Of a stretch of DNA of 31,564 nt, positions 7,960 to 16,806 are shown in pieces; within the stretch, counting starts at the first letter, position 1, and every line of letters begins with the position of its first letter. The position numbers and the translations under genes are program-made. The stretch spans positions 1 to 31,564 of the forward strand of contig NZ_CANCLE010000026.1 of the NCBI RefSeq assembly GCF_947378715.1, written 5' to 3'. This DNA is from Phenylobacterium aquaticum (lineage in GTDB: Bacteria > Pseudomonadota > Alphaproteobacteria > Caulobacterales > Caulobacteraceae). The notes under the pieces are model-generated. The model saw nothing but the letters and a program-made list of their open reading frames with translations, made no database searches and had not been told where the DNA came from.

Positions 7960-10674
7960 TCAGTTCTCTTCCGCCAGGGCCAGCACATCGCGGACCATGG
8001 CCTCCAGCTGGTCGGCGCGGAACGGCTTGCGCAGCACCGGCCAGGCCACCTCCGCCGCCCCGTCGCCGAACCGGTCGCCGGCATAGCCGGTGGTCAGCAG
8101 GATCGGCAGGTCCGGGTCGCGGGCCGCCGCCGCCTGGGCCAGCTCCACCCCGCTCATGCCGCCGGGCATGACGATGTCCGACAGCATCAGGTCGAAGGCT
8201 TCACCGGCGATCAGGCGGCTGAGGGCGCCCCGGGCGTCCGGCTCGGCGGTCACTCGGCAACCCAGTTCGGCCAGCAGGCTCTCGGTCACCGCCCGCACCG
8301 CCTCATCGTCCTCGACCAGCAGCACATGGGCGCTCAGCGCCGCCCCCGGTCCGGGCGGGTCCGGCGCCTCGGCCTCGGGCTCCGCCGTCCCCTCGGCCAC
8401 CGGCACATAGAGGGTGACGGTCGCGCCCTCGCCCGGCGAACTGTCGATCGCCACCGCGCCGCCGCACTGGCTGATGAAGCCATAGACCTGGGCCAGGCCC
8501 AGGCCGGTGCCCTTGCCCACTTCCTTGGTGGTGAAAAAGGGTTCGAAGGCGCGCTGGATCACCTCGGGGCTCATGCCGGGGCCGGTGTCGGTCACCGAGA
8601 TCGCCACATAGGGTCCTGCGCCGATCCCCTGGACTTCGCCGAGCTCCAGCTGGCGGCGCTGGGCGCGGACCGTCACCCGGCCACGGTCTCCCACCGCGTC
8701 GGCGGCGTTGACCACCAGGTTTAGCAGGGCGGCCTCGAACTGGGCCGGATCCAGGCGCGCGGCGCCGACCTCGGGCTCCAGCTCCAGGGAGAGCTCCACC
8801 CCGGCCCCCACGGCGCGCAGCACCAGGGGTTCGGCCTGGGCGATCAACCGGCTGAGGTCGACGATCTCGGGCTTCAGCTCCTGACGCCGCGCGAAGGCCA
8901 GTAGTTGACGGGTCAGGCGCTCGCCCCGGCGCCCCGCCGACAGGGCCGCCTCGGCCAGGCGGGTGACCCGCTCGGTGTCGGCCGGCCGCTTGAGGATCAT
9001 GTCCAGCCCGCCGATGATCACCGTGAGCAGGTTGTTGAAGTCGTGGGCCACCCCGCCGGTCAGCCGACCCAGCGTCTCCAGCCGGTGGGCCTGGGCCAGG
9101 GCCGCCTCGGCCCGGGCGCGTTCCTCCAGGCTCTCCTGCAGCTCGCGGGTGCGATCGGCCACCGCCGCCTCCAGGTCGCTGCGCGCCGCGACGATCTCGG
9201 TGATGTCGGAGGAGGAGCCGAACCAGCGCCGCACCGCGCCGTCCTCCTCGCGCACCGCCGAGGCCCGGCCGCTGAACCAGCGCCACGCCCCGTCATGCCG
9301 GCGGATCCGATATTCGACGTCGAACGCCGCCGTCCCGGCGATGGCCGCCGCCCAGGCGGCGCGGACCGGGTCGCGGTCGTCGGGGTGGATCGCCTCCAGC
9401 CAGCCGTCACCCCGGTGCTGCTCGGCGGGGACACCGGTATAGGCCACCCACTGCGGGCTCAGATAGTCGCAGAACCCGTCCACCCGGTTGGACCACAGGA
9501 GCTGGGGCAGGGAATCGACCAGGGCGCGGACCCGGGCCTCGCCGCTGCGCAGAGCCTGTTCCGCCGTCCGCCGCTCGGTGACGTCGACACAGGCGCCGAT
9601 ATAGCCCGTGAACGTCCCGTCGGCGTCGAAGGAGGGCGAGGCCACCTCATCCAGCCAGCGGTGCTGGCCCTGGGCGTTGCGCAGCCGATATTCGATCCTC
9701 AGGGTCTGGCGTTGGTCAAACCCCTGAGCGTAGTTGACGAGCAGCCGCTCCAGGTCCTCGGGATGGACGCCCTCGGACCAGCCTCGTCCCAGTTCGGCCT
9801 CCAGGGCCCGGCCGGTGAAGGCCAGCCACGAGGCGTTGAACCAGGTGGCCCCCAGCCTGGGCCCGCTCATCCAGATCATCACCGGGGCGGCGTTGGCGAT
9901 GTGCTCGAACTGGTCGCGGCTGCGCCGGGCGACGGCCTCGGCCTCGCGTTGCGCGGTCACGTCCCGGAAGGTCACCGCCACTCCATCGGCGAGCGGCAGG
10001 GCCGAAGAGCGCATCCAGCGCTCCTGGCCGTCGATCACCCGGCGCACCTCGATGTCGTCCGGCCCGCCCGCGCTCAGGGCCGCCGACAGGCGGCGCACCA
10101 TGTCGGCGCCGGTCTCGTCGGGAAACACGTCCAGCACCCGGCGGCCGGTCAGCCCCCCCTTGGCCCCCGGCGTGGTGCGGTCGGCGGCGGTGTTGGCGTA
10201 GATCCAGGTGAAGTCGACGATCGCGCCGTCCGTGCGCACCGGCTCCAGTATGACGAAGGCGTCCAGCGCCTGGGCCTGGACGATGGCCAGGCGTTCCTCG
10301 ATCACCGCGCCGCGCAGCAGGGCCTGGCGCAAGGCCGTGGCCAGCCAGACCGTCAGTCCGCCGGTGACCGCGAACAGCCCAAGCTGGATGCGCTCGGTCC
10401 GCCACAGCTCGGCGGCGCTCTCATCGTGCAGGAACAGGGTCCAGACCAGGCCGACGCTGGCCAGGGTCGCCGCGACGCCGCCCCTCGGGCCGGCGACCAT
10501 GGCGGCGAACAATATGGCCGGGAAGAAGGCCATGAAATTGGGGGCGTTCTGCATGAACATCCCCGCTGCGCCCCGCACCAGGGCCGCAGCCGCGACCGCC
10601 GCGAGGGCGGCCGCATAGGCGACGGCGGGACGTTCAAGAACAGTCGAGAACCGCCCCGCCCATCGTGCGCTCAT
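7960..10674 (-). CDS. Membrane-anchored hybrid histidine kinase with three PAS domains and a C-terminal receiver
   Basis: A 904-residue sensor kinase. In order: an N-terminal hydrophobic region (about 15-120) resembling the DUF4118/KdpD-type membrane module; three PAS/PAC modules (about 130-245, 250-370 and 375-500), the second and third with the WLDEV...F.GYIGACVDVTER and W.W..GRASAVRE type endings; a short helical linker; a HisKA domain with GRLTGGVAHDFNNLL (phospho-accepting H544); an HATPase_c domain with NLVVNAADA, DTGPGMSPEV and KGTGLGLAQVYGF; and a receiver domain with phospho-accepting D833 in LMLSDIVMPG. CckA of Caulobacter has a similar PAS-kinase-receiver order, but nothing here shows this is CckA. 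No partner regulator is adjacent. The start is the ATG at 10674. The signal sensed cannot be told. Confidence 0.93.
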   Translation of the reverse strand: MSARWAGRFSTVLERPAVAYAAALAAVAAAALVRGAAGMFMQNAPNFMAFFPAILFAAMVAGPRGGVAATLASVGLVWTLFLHDESAAELWRTERIQLGLFAVTGGLTVWLATALRQALLRGAVIEERLAIVQAQALDAFVILEPVRTDGAIVDFTWIYANTAADRTTPGAKGGLTGRRVLDVFPDETGADMVRRLSAALSAGGPDDIEVRRVIDGQERWMRSSALPLADGVAVTFRDVTAQREAEAVARRSRDQFEHIANAAPVMIWMSGPRLGATWFNASWLAFTGRALEAELGRGWSEGVHPEDLERLLVNYAQGFDQRQTLRIEYRLRNAQGQHRWLDEVASPSFDADGTFTGYIGACVDVTERRTAEQALRSGEARVRALVDSLPQLLWSNRVDGFCDYLSPQWVAYTGVPAEQHRGDGWLEAIHPDDRDPVRAAWAAAIAGTAAFDVEYRIRRHDGAWRWFSGRASAVREEDGAVRRWFGSSSDITEIVAARSDLEAAVADRTRELQESLEERARAEAALAQAHRLETLGRLTGGVAHDFNNLLTVIIGGLDMILKRPADTERVTRLAEAALSAGRRGERLTRQLLAFARRQELKPEIVDLSRLIAQAEPLVLRAVGAGVELSLELEPEVGAARLDPAQFEAALLNLVVNAADAVGDRGRVTVRAQRRQLELGEVQGIGAGPYVAISVTDTGPGMSPEVIQRAFEPFFTTKEVGKGTGLGLAQVYGFISQCGGAVAIDSSPGEGATVTLYVPVAEGTAEPEAEAPDPPGPGAALSAHVLLVEDDEAVRAVTESLLAELGCRVTAEPDARGALSRLIAGEAFDLMLSDIVMPGGMSGVELAQAAAARDPDLPILLTTGYAGDRFGDGAAEVAWPVLRKPFRADQLEAMVRDVLALAEEN

Positions 10675-10727
10675 GATGCAGACGTCCCCCGACCCCCGAG
10701 CTCAACCCAATGAGCCCCTAAGCCGGG

Positions 10728-10754
10728 GGAACGCGCAAGCCTGCGGCGCGTTCC
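10728..10754 (-). terminator. Stem-loop after the HSD10-type gene; weak terminator or attenuator candidate
   Basis: A perfect 9-bp inverted repeat, GGAACGCGC / GCGCGTTCC, with a 9-nt loop. It lies just after the stop of the upstream dehydrogenase gene and before the hybrid kinase start. A smaller 6-bp stem (10753-10769) overlaps the dehydrogenase stop codon, and the two cannot form fully at once. No T-run follows, so factor-independent termination is doubtful; RNA-end stabilisation is as likely. Confidence 0.3.
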
Positions 10755-10760
10755 GCGCGT

Positions 10761-11543
<783 letters not shown>

Positions 11544-11606
11544 GGACGCTGCGCTCCCGTTCTCGGTTAAAGTGCTCAAACCGTTCGAAGCCGAGCCTTT
11601 AGCCCG

Positions 11607-12032
11607 ATGAGCGCCGCTCCAAAAGACTCACGCCACGTCAAGGGCGGCGGAATCGACCCCGCCGGGGCCCTCGACCCCTCCCGGGCGCTGATTCCGGCGG
11701 TGGTCCAGGTCAATGAACGCCGGGTCGCCGAGGGCTTCTGGCCCAAGCTGCGCAAGGTGGCGACCCAGATCCCCTTCGCCGCCGACCTGATCTCGGTCTG
11801 GTACTGCGCCCGTGATCCGCAGACGCCCGTGGCCGCCAAGGGGCTGATGATGGCGGCGCTGGCCTATTTCGTGCTGCCCACCGACGCGATCCCGGATTTC
11901 CTCGGCGTGATCGGCTTCACCGACGACGCCGCCGTGCTGGCGGCGGTGATCGCCCTGGTCGGCAAGAACCTGAAGCCGGCGCACAAGGACGCCGCCCAGG
12001 CGCTGCTGGCGAAGCTGGCGGGAGAGCCCTAG
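11607..12032 (+). CDS. DUF1232 (YkvA-type) small membrane-associated protein
   Basis: A 141-residue protein with the DUF1232 signature at about residues 80-120: ALAYFVLPTDAIPDFLGVIGFTDDAAVLAAV, where the PxDxIPDF...GxxDD pattern defines the family. A hydrophobic stretch around LMMAALAYFVLP suggests membrane association. The N-terminal 45 residues are polar and not recognisable. The function of the family is unknown. It is transcribed divergently from the HSD10-type gene with 63 bp between starts, and its 3' end converges on the BLUF gene 7 bp away. No strong ribosome-binding site is visible at the ATG. Confidence 0.85.
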   Translation: MSAAPKDSRHVKGGGIDPAGALDPSRALIPAVVQVNERRVAEGFWPKLRKVATQIPFAADLISVWYCARDPQTPVAAKGLMMAALAYFVLPTDAIPDFLGVIGFTDDAAVLAAVIALVGKNLKPAHKDAAQALLAKLAGEP

Positions 12033-12039
12033 GCGGGGC

Positions 12040-12504
12040 TCAGGCCACCCGGGTCGTGCGCTGCTTGATGCCGGCCACGGTCTTCAGCAGGCGCAGCGCG
12101 GCGGCGGCGGACAGGGTTGTGGGGTCGAAGGCCTGGCGCTGGGCCAGCGTCGTCAGGATCGCGTCGTCGGTCGCGCTGATGCGGCGCGCGCACATGTCCC
12201 AGTCCCCGAACTCACGCTGCTCGGCCGGCCCGGCCGAGAGCACGCGGCTGTCGGCATGGCGCGGGTCGTTGAGGATGCGCTGATAGGTGGTCATCACCGC
12301 CTGGGCCGGGCCCTCCAGCGCCTGGACGAACCAGCCCTCGTGAGCCAGCAGCAGGCCGGTCACGCCCACCAGGGCGTTGTTCAGCGCCGAGGTCAGGACA
12401 ATGGCTTCGACCTCGGCGTCGACATCGACGCCAGGGCCGAACTTCTGGCGGCTCGAATAGAGCAGGCGGTGCAGCGAGCGGCTGCTGGAAATCGCTTCGG
12501 ACAT
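12040..12504 (-). CDS. BLUF-domain blue-light photoreceptor, stand-alone
   Basis: A 154-residue FAD-binding BLUF protein. The residues that make the light-sensitive hydrogen-bond network are visible: Y16 in RLLYSSR, N42/N43 in SALNNALVGVTGLLL, Q61 in WFVQALEG, and the GDWDM stretch that holds the semi-conserved Trp/Met near residue 100. The segment between Y16 and N42/43 (KFGPGVDVDAEV) is about two to three residues longer than in AppA as I remember it. After the ~95-residue BLUF fold there is a ~50-residue helical C terminus and no output enzyme domain, so it probably acts by protein-protein interaction. It is divergent from the beta-lactamase-like gene. No EAL, GGDEF or MerR-type partner is adjacent. 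Confidence 0.9.
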   Translation of the reverse strand: MSEAISSSRSLHRLLYSSRQKFGPGVDVDAEVEAIVLTSALNNALVGVTGLLLAHEGWFVQALEGPAQAVMTTYQRILNDPRHADSRVLSAGPAEQREFGDWDMCARRISATDDAILTTLAQRQAFDPTTLSAAAALRLLKTVAGIKQRTTRVA

Positions 12505-12654
12505 TGGCGGCAGCTTGCGCCTAGGGTGGCTAACAAATCGCCTATGTCCTCAGGGGTGGGATCAACCCCGCCGACCAAGCCGTTCGTCTGAACAGAAGTT
12601 CACTTGCGTTGTCTGCGGCTTAGCCTAGGCCAGCGCGCTCTCTTGTCGCACGGG

Positions 12655-13767
12655 ATGGACCGCATGCTGTCGAAATGGATCGCCGCCCTCGCGGCCCTGG
12701 GCCTGATCAGCCTGGCCTCAACCGCCCGCGCGGAAACGCCCGGCGAACTCCAGGCTTTGCTGGCCTCGGCCATGGCGGAGGGCCAGGTCCCGGCCATGGG
12801 CGCGGTGGTGATCCGAGACGGCAAGGTCGAGGCCGTGGCGGTGCGCGGCGTCCGGCGCGCCGATCAGCCGGCGGCGGTCCGGCTCGATGACCGCTGGATC
12901 ATCGGATCCACCGCCAAGCCGCAGACGGTGGCCCTGATCGCGCGCCTGGTGGATCGCGGGGTGCTCAGCTGGGACGCGCCGCTGGCCAAGATGCTGCCGG
13001 ACCTGGCCAGCGGCATGCGTCCGGAATACCGGACCGTGACCCTGGTCCAGCTCCTGTCGCACCATGCCGGCCTGCCGGAGAACCTCACCGACCTGAGCCT
13101 CTTCGACGGCTACTTCAAGGATCGGCGACCGCTGGCCGCCCAGCGCCTGGACTATATCGTCCGCGCGCTCGCCGAGGCCCCGGCCTATGCGCCGGGGACA
13201 GATTTCGGCTACAGCAACACCGGCTTCCTGATCGCCGCCCTGGTCGCCGAGCGCGCGACCGGCAAGACCTATGAGACCTTGATCCGCCAGGAGGTGTTCG
13301 CGCCGCTCGGCATGACCACGGCCGGATTCGCGGCTACCGGCCCGGGCCAGCCCATGGGCCATGACAAGGGCGCGCCGGTCGGGCCCAGCAATCCCGACAT
13401 GTTCGCCCCCGCCGGCAATCTGCACATGAGCCTGGGCGACTGGGCGAAGTTCAACCTCGACCAGCTGGCCGGCGCCCGGGGCCATGGCCGCCTGCTGTCG
13501 GCGGCCTCCTACAGGTTGATGCAGAGCGCCCAGCCCAACGGAACCGGTGGCCTGGACTGGGGCCTGCAGCCGGCCATCGCCGGACGCCAGGGACCGGTGA
13601 TGGTGCATGGCGGCTCGGACGGCTTCTGGTTCGCCTATGTCGTGCTGTTTCCCGGAACCGGGAACGGCGCCCTGGTGATCGACAACGCCTCGGCGGAGAT
13701 GGGCGGCGACGCGGCGGCCCGGACCGTGCTCAAGGCGCTTCTGACAGGGCTCGCTCCACCGCTATAG
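12655..13767 (+). CDS. Exported serine beta-lactamase-like hydrolase (class C / EstB / Pbp4* family)
   Basis: A 370-residue secreted serine hydrolase. It starts with a signal peptide, MDRMLSKWIAALAALGLISLASTARA, with probable cleavage after ARA, so it acts in the periplasm. The serine-penicillin-recognising-enzyme motifs are all present: S85-T-A-K88 in IGSTAKPQT, Y186-S-N in FGYSNTGFL, and H318-G-G in VMVHGGSDGF. The usual third box KTG is HGG, which is common in the esterase/peptidase branch, so true beta-lactam resistance is not implied. I chose the ATG at 12655 because the signal peptide begins there; a second ATG at 12664 is possible. The last 38 bp overlap the convergent end of the EamA gene. 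Confidence 0.88.
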   Translation: MDRMLSKWIAALAALGLISLASTARAETPGELQALLASAMAEGQVPAMGAVVIRDGKVEAVAVRGVRRADQPAAVRLDDRWIIGSTAKPQTVALIARLVDRGVLSWDAPLAKMLPDLASGMRPEYRTVTLVQLLSHHAGLPENLTDLSLFDGYFKDRRPLAAQRLDYIVRALAEAPAYAPGTDFGYSNTGFLIAALVAERATGKTYETLIRQEVFAPLGMTTAGFAATGPGQPMGHDKGAPVGPSNPDMFAPAGNLHMSLGDWAKFNLDQLAGARGHGRLLSAASYRLMQSAQPNGTGGLDWGLQPAIAGRQGPVMVHGGSDGFWFAYVVLFPGTGNGALVIDNASAEMGGDAAARTVLKALLTGLAPPL

Positions 13768-14668
13768 CTGCGCGGGCCTGCTTCACCGCCACCTGCTCGC
13801 GCCAGGTGATGAACAGGGTCGAGACCACCACGACGCCGGCTCCGATCATCGTCGGGAGGCCGGGGATCTCGTGGAACAGGACGAGGCCGGCCAGGGTGGT
13901 GAACACCAGCCGGATATAGTCGATCGGGGCCATGGCCCCGGCGTCGCCGATCGACATGCCCTGGATGTAGCAGGCCTGGGTCACCGTCCCCATCGCCCCC
14001 ATCACGCAGAGCAGGACGAGGTCCATGGGCGCCGGCCAGCGCCAGGCCAGGACGGCGCCGGGCAGGGCGAAGATCAGGCCGAGGCTCGCGGCCCAGACCA
14101 GCAGCACGGTGGGCGAATGGTCCCGCGTCATCACCTTCATGCCGGTGATGGTCAGCGCGAACAGGAAGGAGGAGGCCAGCATGGCCAGCGCCGGCAGGCC
14201 GATGGCGAAATGGCCGCCTGCGCCGGGCCGCACCATGATCAGCACGCCCAGGAACCCGACCAGGGCCGCGCCGATCCGCAAGGGTCCGACCTTTTCACGC
14301 ACCACGAAGGCGGCCAGCGGCACCAGCCACAGGGTCCGGGTGAACGACAGCGCATTGGCGTCGGCCAGCGGCATTTTCTGGAAGGCGTAGAAGGACAGGA
14401 TCAGGCCGATGGTGCCGGCGCTGGACCGGAACAGCAATATGCCGGGCCGGGTGGTGGCGAAGGCCGCGCCGCGGTGGCGGGCGATGACCGGCAGCAGGAT
14501 CGCGAACCCCGCCGCCTGGCGATAAAAGGTCTGCAGGGCCGGCGGATAGTCTGCGCCCAGGAACTTCACGAGCGTGGTCATCACCGTGAAGGCCAGAGCC
14601 GAGGCCAGCATCCACAGGGCGCCCCGGACGTTGGGCGCGAGGCCTTCGGCCGGGGTGGTGGCGGTCAC
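13730..14668 (-). CDS. EamA/RhaT-family (DMT) membrane permease
   Basis: A 312-residue drug/metabolite-transporter-superfamily permease with about ten hydrophobic segments in two EamA repeats. The first begins RGALWMLASALAFTVMTTLVKFLG and includes the YRQAAGFAILLPV and LSFYAFQKMPLADANALSFTRTLWLVPLAAFVVREKVG motifs. The second runs from about residue 165 to 290. Substrate unknown. The start is a GTG at 14668 whose last bases overlap the stop of the upstream SDR (GTGA), so translation is probably coupled. Although the frame stays open further upstream, that part is antisense/alternate-frame reading of the SDR. The 3' end runs 38 bp into the oppositely oriented hydrolase gene. Confidence 0.87.
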   Translation of the reverse strand: MTATTPAEGLAPNVRGALWMLASALAFTVMTTLVKFLGADYPPALQTFYRQAAGFAILLPVIARHRGAAFATTRPGILLFRSSAGTIGLILSFYAFQKMPLADANALSFTRTLWLVPLAAFVVREKVGPLRIGAALVGFLGVLIMVRPGAGGHFAIGLPALAMLASSFLFALTITGMKVMTRDHSPTVLLVWAASLGLIFALPGAVLAWRWPAPMDLVLLCVMGAMGTVTQACYIQGMSIGDAGAMAPIDYIRLVFTTLAGLVLFHEIPGLPTMIGAGVVVVSTLFITWREQVAVKQARAAIAVERALSEAP

Positions 14669-15534
14669 CCGGCGTCCGAGCCCGCCATCTGGGTCATGAA
14701 GGCCTCGCCGAAGATCTGGGCGAAGGGCGAGCCGGCTGTGGGATCCCAGCTGTGGCGGCCGCCGACGGTGATGCCGCCGTCCACCACCAGATGGATGCCG
14801 GACACGAAGGCGGCGGCGTCGGAGGACAGATAGAGCGCCGCCTGGGCGATATCGTCGGGCAGGCCGGCCTTGGGCACCGGCTGGGCGGAGGCGGCGTTCT
14901 GGGCGACCATGGCGGCCAGCTGGTCGGCGCCTTCGCGGGGCATGCCCATGGTGGCGCCGAAGATCGAGGTGGCGATCAGGCCCGGGCAGATGGCGTTGAC
15001 CCGGATCTTCTGCGGCGACAGCTGGGCGGCGGCGCAACGGCTCATATGGATCACGCCGGCCTTGGCGGTCGAATAGGCGATGGGGCCGAAGCCCGCCTGC
15101 AGGCCGGCGATCGAGGCGGTGTTGACGATCGATCCGCCGCCGCGCTCCAGCATCAGCGGCACGGCGTGCTTCATGCCCAAGGCCGGGCCGCGCACCAGGA
15201 TGTCGAAGATCCAGTTCCAGCCATCGGCGGTGACCTCGGTGATCGCCCCCATGCGGTCGGAGATGCCGGCGTTGTTGAACAGGATGTCGAGTCCGCCAAA
15301 GGCCTCCTTGGCCAGAGCCATGGTCGCGGCGATCTCGGATTCCTGGGTCACGTCGCAATGGGAATAGCGGACCTTGTCAGGGAAGCGCTTCTCCAGCATC
15401 GCCCCTTTTTCGTCCTGGATGTCGGCGGCGATGACGCGGGCGCCCTCGGCCACGAACAGCTCCACCGTCCCCAGGCCAATGCCCGAAACGCCGCCGGTGA
15501 TGACCGCGACCTTACCGTCCAGACGACCCGCCAT
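14665..15534 (-). CDS. Short-chain dehydrogenase/reductase (classical SDR)
   Basis: A 289-residue NAD(P)-dependent oxidoreductase. It has the TGGVSGIG cofactor motif at about residues 13-20, the NNAG motif near 89-92, catalytic serine in NTASIAG, Y154 and K158 in IAYSTAKAGV, and the C-terminal VVDGGITVGG. About 25 extra residues follow the usual end (RHSWDPTAGSPFAQIFGEAFMTQMAGSDAG), longer than typical 250-residue members. The ATG at 15534 has a strong GGAGGAGA ribosome-binding site. It is coupled by GTGA to the EamA permease, suggesting the two handle a related small molecule, which I cannot name. An imperfect palindrome lies 29-47 bp upstream. Confidence 0.88.
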   Translation of the reverse strand: MAGRLDGKVAVITGGVSGIGLGTVELFVAEGARVIAADIQDEKGAMLEKRFPDKVRYSHCDVTQESEIAATMALAKEAFGGLDILFNNAGISDRMGAITEVTADGWNWIFDILVRGPALGMKHAVPLMLERGGGSIVNTASIAGLQAGFGPIAYSTAKAGVIHMSRCAAAQLSPQKIRVNAICPGLIATSIFGATMGMPREGADQLAAMVAQNAASAQPVPKAGLPDDIAQAALYLSSDAAAFVSGIHLVVDGGITVGGRHSWDPTAGSPFAQIFGEAFMTQMAGSDAG

Positions 15535-15562
15535 GATGTCTCCTCCCGACCCTTGTTTTCAG

Positions 15563-15581
15563 GTTATCGTTGATCACTAAC
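15563..15581 (-). promoter_or_regulatory. Imperfect palindrome upstream of the SDR-EamA pair; possible operator
   Basis: An interrupted inverted repeat GTTA-N11-TAAC, with partial symmetry inside (TGATCA core), lies 29-47 bp before the SDR start, just outside its ribosome-binding site. TetR/FadR-type repressors often use such sites, but no cognate regulator gene is adjacent. Chance cannot be excluded. Confidence 0.22.
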
Positions 15582-15636
15582 TGCAGCCCGCCACGGCGTC
15601 GAGCGGGTTTGCGCCCGCCCGACCCGCGAATTCCGA

Positions 15637-16638
15637 TCAGTCGACGGTGACGACGACCTTGCCCATGGCCTTGCGGCTGCCCAGGTGGGCGATGGCGTCG
15701 GCGCCCTTGGACAGGGGGAAGTGCTCGGAGACATAGGGCTTCACCTTGCCTTCGGCGTAGAGGGCCAGGAGGTCCTTGATCGACTGCTGGAACTTGTCCG
15801 GGTTCTTGGCGGTCCAGGACCCCCAGAACACGCCGACGATGTCGCAGCCCTTCAAGAGGGCCAGGTTCAGCGGGATCTTGGGAATCTCGCCGGCCGCGAA
15901 GCCGACCACCAGATAGCGGCCTTCCCAGGCGATGGAACGCAGGGCCGGCTCGGCATAGGCGTCGCCGATGGCGTCATAGATCACGTCATAGCCGTCCGCG
16001 CCGCCGGCTTCCTTGAAGAGGGCGCCCAGGGCCTTCTGGCCGTCACGGTCGAAGGGGCCGCGGCCATAGACCACGCCCGCGTCGGCGCCCCGGGCGATGG
16101 CCAGGTCGACCTTTTCCTGGCTGGAGCAGCCCGCCACGACGCGCGCGCCCATGGCCTTGCCCAGCTCGACGGCCGCCAGGCCGACGCCGCCTGCGGCGCC
16201 CAGCACCAGCATGGTCTCGCCGGCCTTCAGATGGGCGCGGTCGACCAGGGCGTGGAACGAGGTGCCATAGGTCATCAGGAAGGCGGCGGCTTCGTCGAAG
16301 GGCATGGCGTCGGGAATCTTGGTCAGCCGACCGGCCGGGACCAGGACTTCCTCGGCCAGGGCGCCATTGCCCATCTGGGCCAGGATGCGGTCGCCGACCT
16401 TGACGTTGGTGACGCCCTCGCCGATCGCCTTCACCACGCCGGAAAGCTCGCCGCCGGGGGAGAAGGGGCGTGGCGGCTTGAACTGGTACTTGTCCTCGAT
16501 GATCAGCACGTCGGGGAAGTTGATGCCCACGGCCTTGACCGCCACCAGGGCCTGGCCCGGACCGGCCGACAGGGCGGGAACCTCTTCGAAGACCAGCGTC
16601 TCCGGCCCGCCCACGACCTTGCTCAACAACGCCTTCAT
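15637..16638 (-). CDS. NADPH:quinone oxidoreductase-type MDR enzyme
   Basis: A 333-residue medium-chain dehydrogenase/reductase of the zinc-free quinone-reductase/enoyl-reductase branch. It has the N-terminal GroES-like fold with GINFPDVLII and PGGELSGVVKAIGEGVTNVKVGDR. The Rossmann domain has VLGAAGGVGLAAVELGKAMGARVVAGCSS at about residues 142-170, whose AxxGxxG-type loop binds NADPH, and the C terminus ends GSRKAMGKVVVTVD. The cysteines and histidines that bind structural and catalytic zinc in alcohol dehydrogenases are absent, as expected for this branch. The ATG at 16638 has a GGGAGGA ribosome-binding site. It is divergent from rlmN and 102 bp upstream of the SDR gene. The in vivo substrate cannot be told. 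Confidence 0.87.
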   Translation of the reverse strand: MKALLSKVVGGPETLVFEEVPALSAGPGQALVAVKAVGINFPDVLIIEDKYQFKPPRPFSPGGELSGVVKAIGEGVTNVKVGDRILAQMGNGALAEEVLVPAGRLTKIPDAMPFDEAAAFLMTYGTSFHALVDRAHLKAGETMLVLGAAGGVGLAAVELGKAMGARVVAGCSSQEKVDLAIARGADAGVVYGRGPFDRDGQKALGALFKEAGGADGYDVIYDAIGDAYAEPALRSIAWEGRYLVVGFAAGEIPKIPLNLALLKGCDIVGVFWGSWTAKNPDKFQQSIKDLLALYAEGKVKPYVSEHFPLSKGADAIAHLGSRKAMGKVVVTVD

Positions 16639-16653
16639 GTCCGTCCTCCCAGT

Positions 16654-16664
16654 TCGAAATTCGA
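16654..16664 (-). promoter_or_regulatory. Short palindrome in the 5' region of the quinone oxidoreductase gene
   Basis: TCGAA-A-TTCGA is a perfect odd-length palindrome directly upstream of the GGGAGGA ribosome-binding site. Its position, AT-rich in a GC-rich background, suits an operator or promoter element. No regulator can be assigned. Confidence 0.2.
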
Positions 16665-16748
16665 GTTTGGCGGACGCTATCTCAGCCTCGCGGCGGGCGG
16701 AAGGCCGGGGGCGAACATTTGTTTGAAGTGGTGGTCGGGGCCCTGCAT

Positions 16749-16777
16749 TTGGAGGGCGGAAAGCCTTTGTATATATA
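16749..16777 (+). promoter_or_regulatory. Sigma-70-type promoter for rlmN
   Basis: A -35-like TTGGAG (16749-16754) is followed after exactly 17 bp by TATATA (16772-16777), in a locally AT-rich patch. Transcription would begin around 16784, giving a leader of only about 23 nt before the proposed rlmN start. The match is better than usual for this GC-rich genome, but it is by eye only. Confidence 0.5.
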
Positions 16778-16806
16778 GGGGGCTCTCCAGCCAGCGAGCA
16801 TCCCCC

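Noticed and set aside
7952..7963. A perfect palindrome CTGAGGCCTCAG holding the two convergent stop codons
   Set aside because: Too short and without loop or T-run to be a terminator. The symmetry follows from two facing TGA stops.
8905..10713. A 602-codon + strand open frame
   Set aside because: Antisense to the three-PAS kinase, no family motifs, composition of a shadow frame.
13730..15358. A single 542-codon - strand frame read as an SDR-permease fusion
   Set aside because: The first part is an out-of-frame reading of the SDR (Arg/Gly/His-rich). The SDR ends at 14665 and the permease begins at the overlapping GTG at 14668.
15685..16806. Upstream extension of the rlmN frame
   Set aside because: Antisense to the quinone oxidoreductase and upstream of the predicted rlmN promoter.
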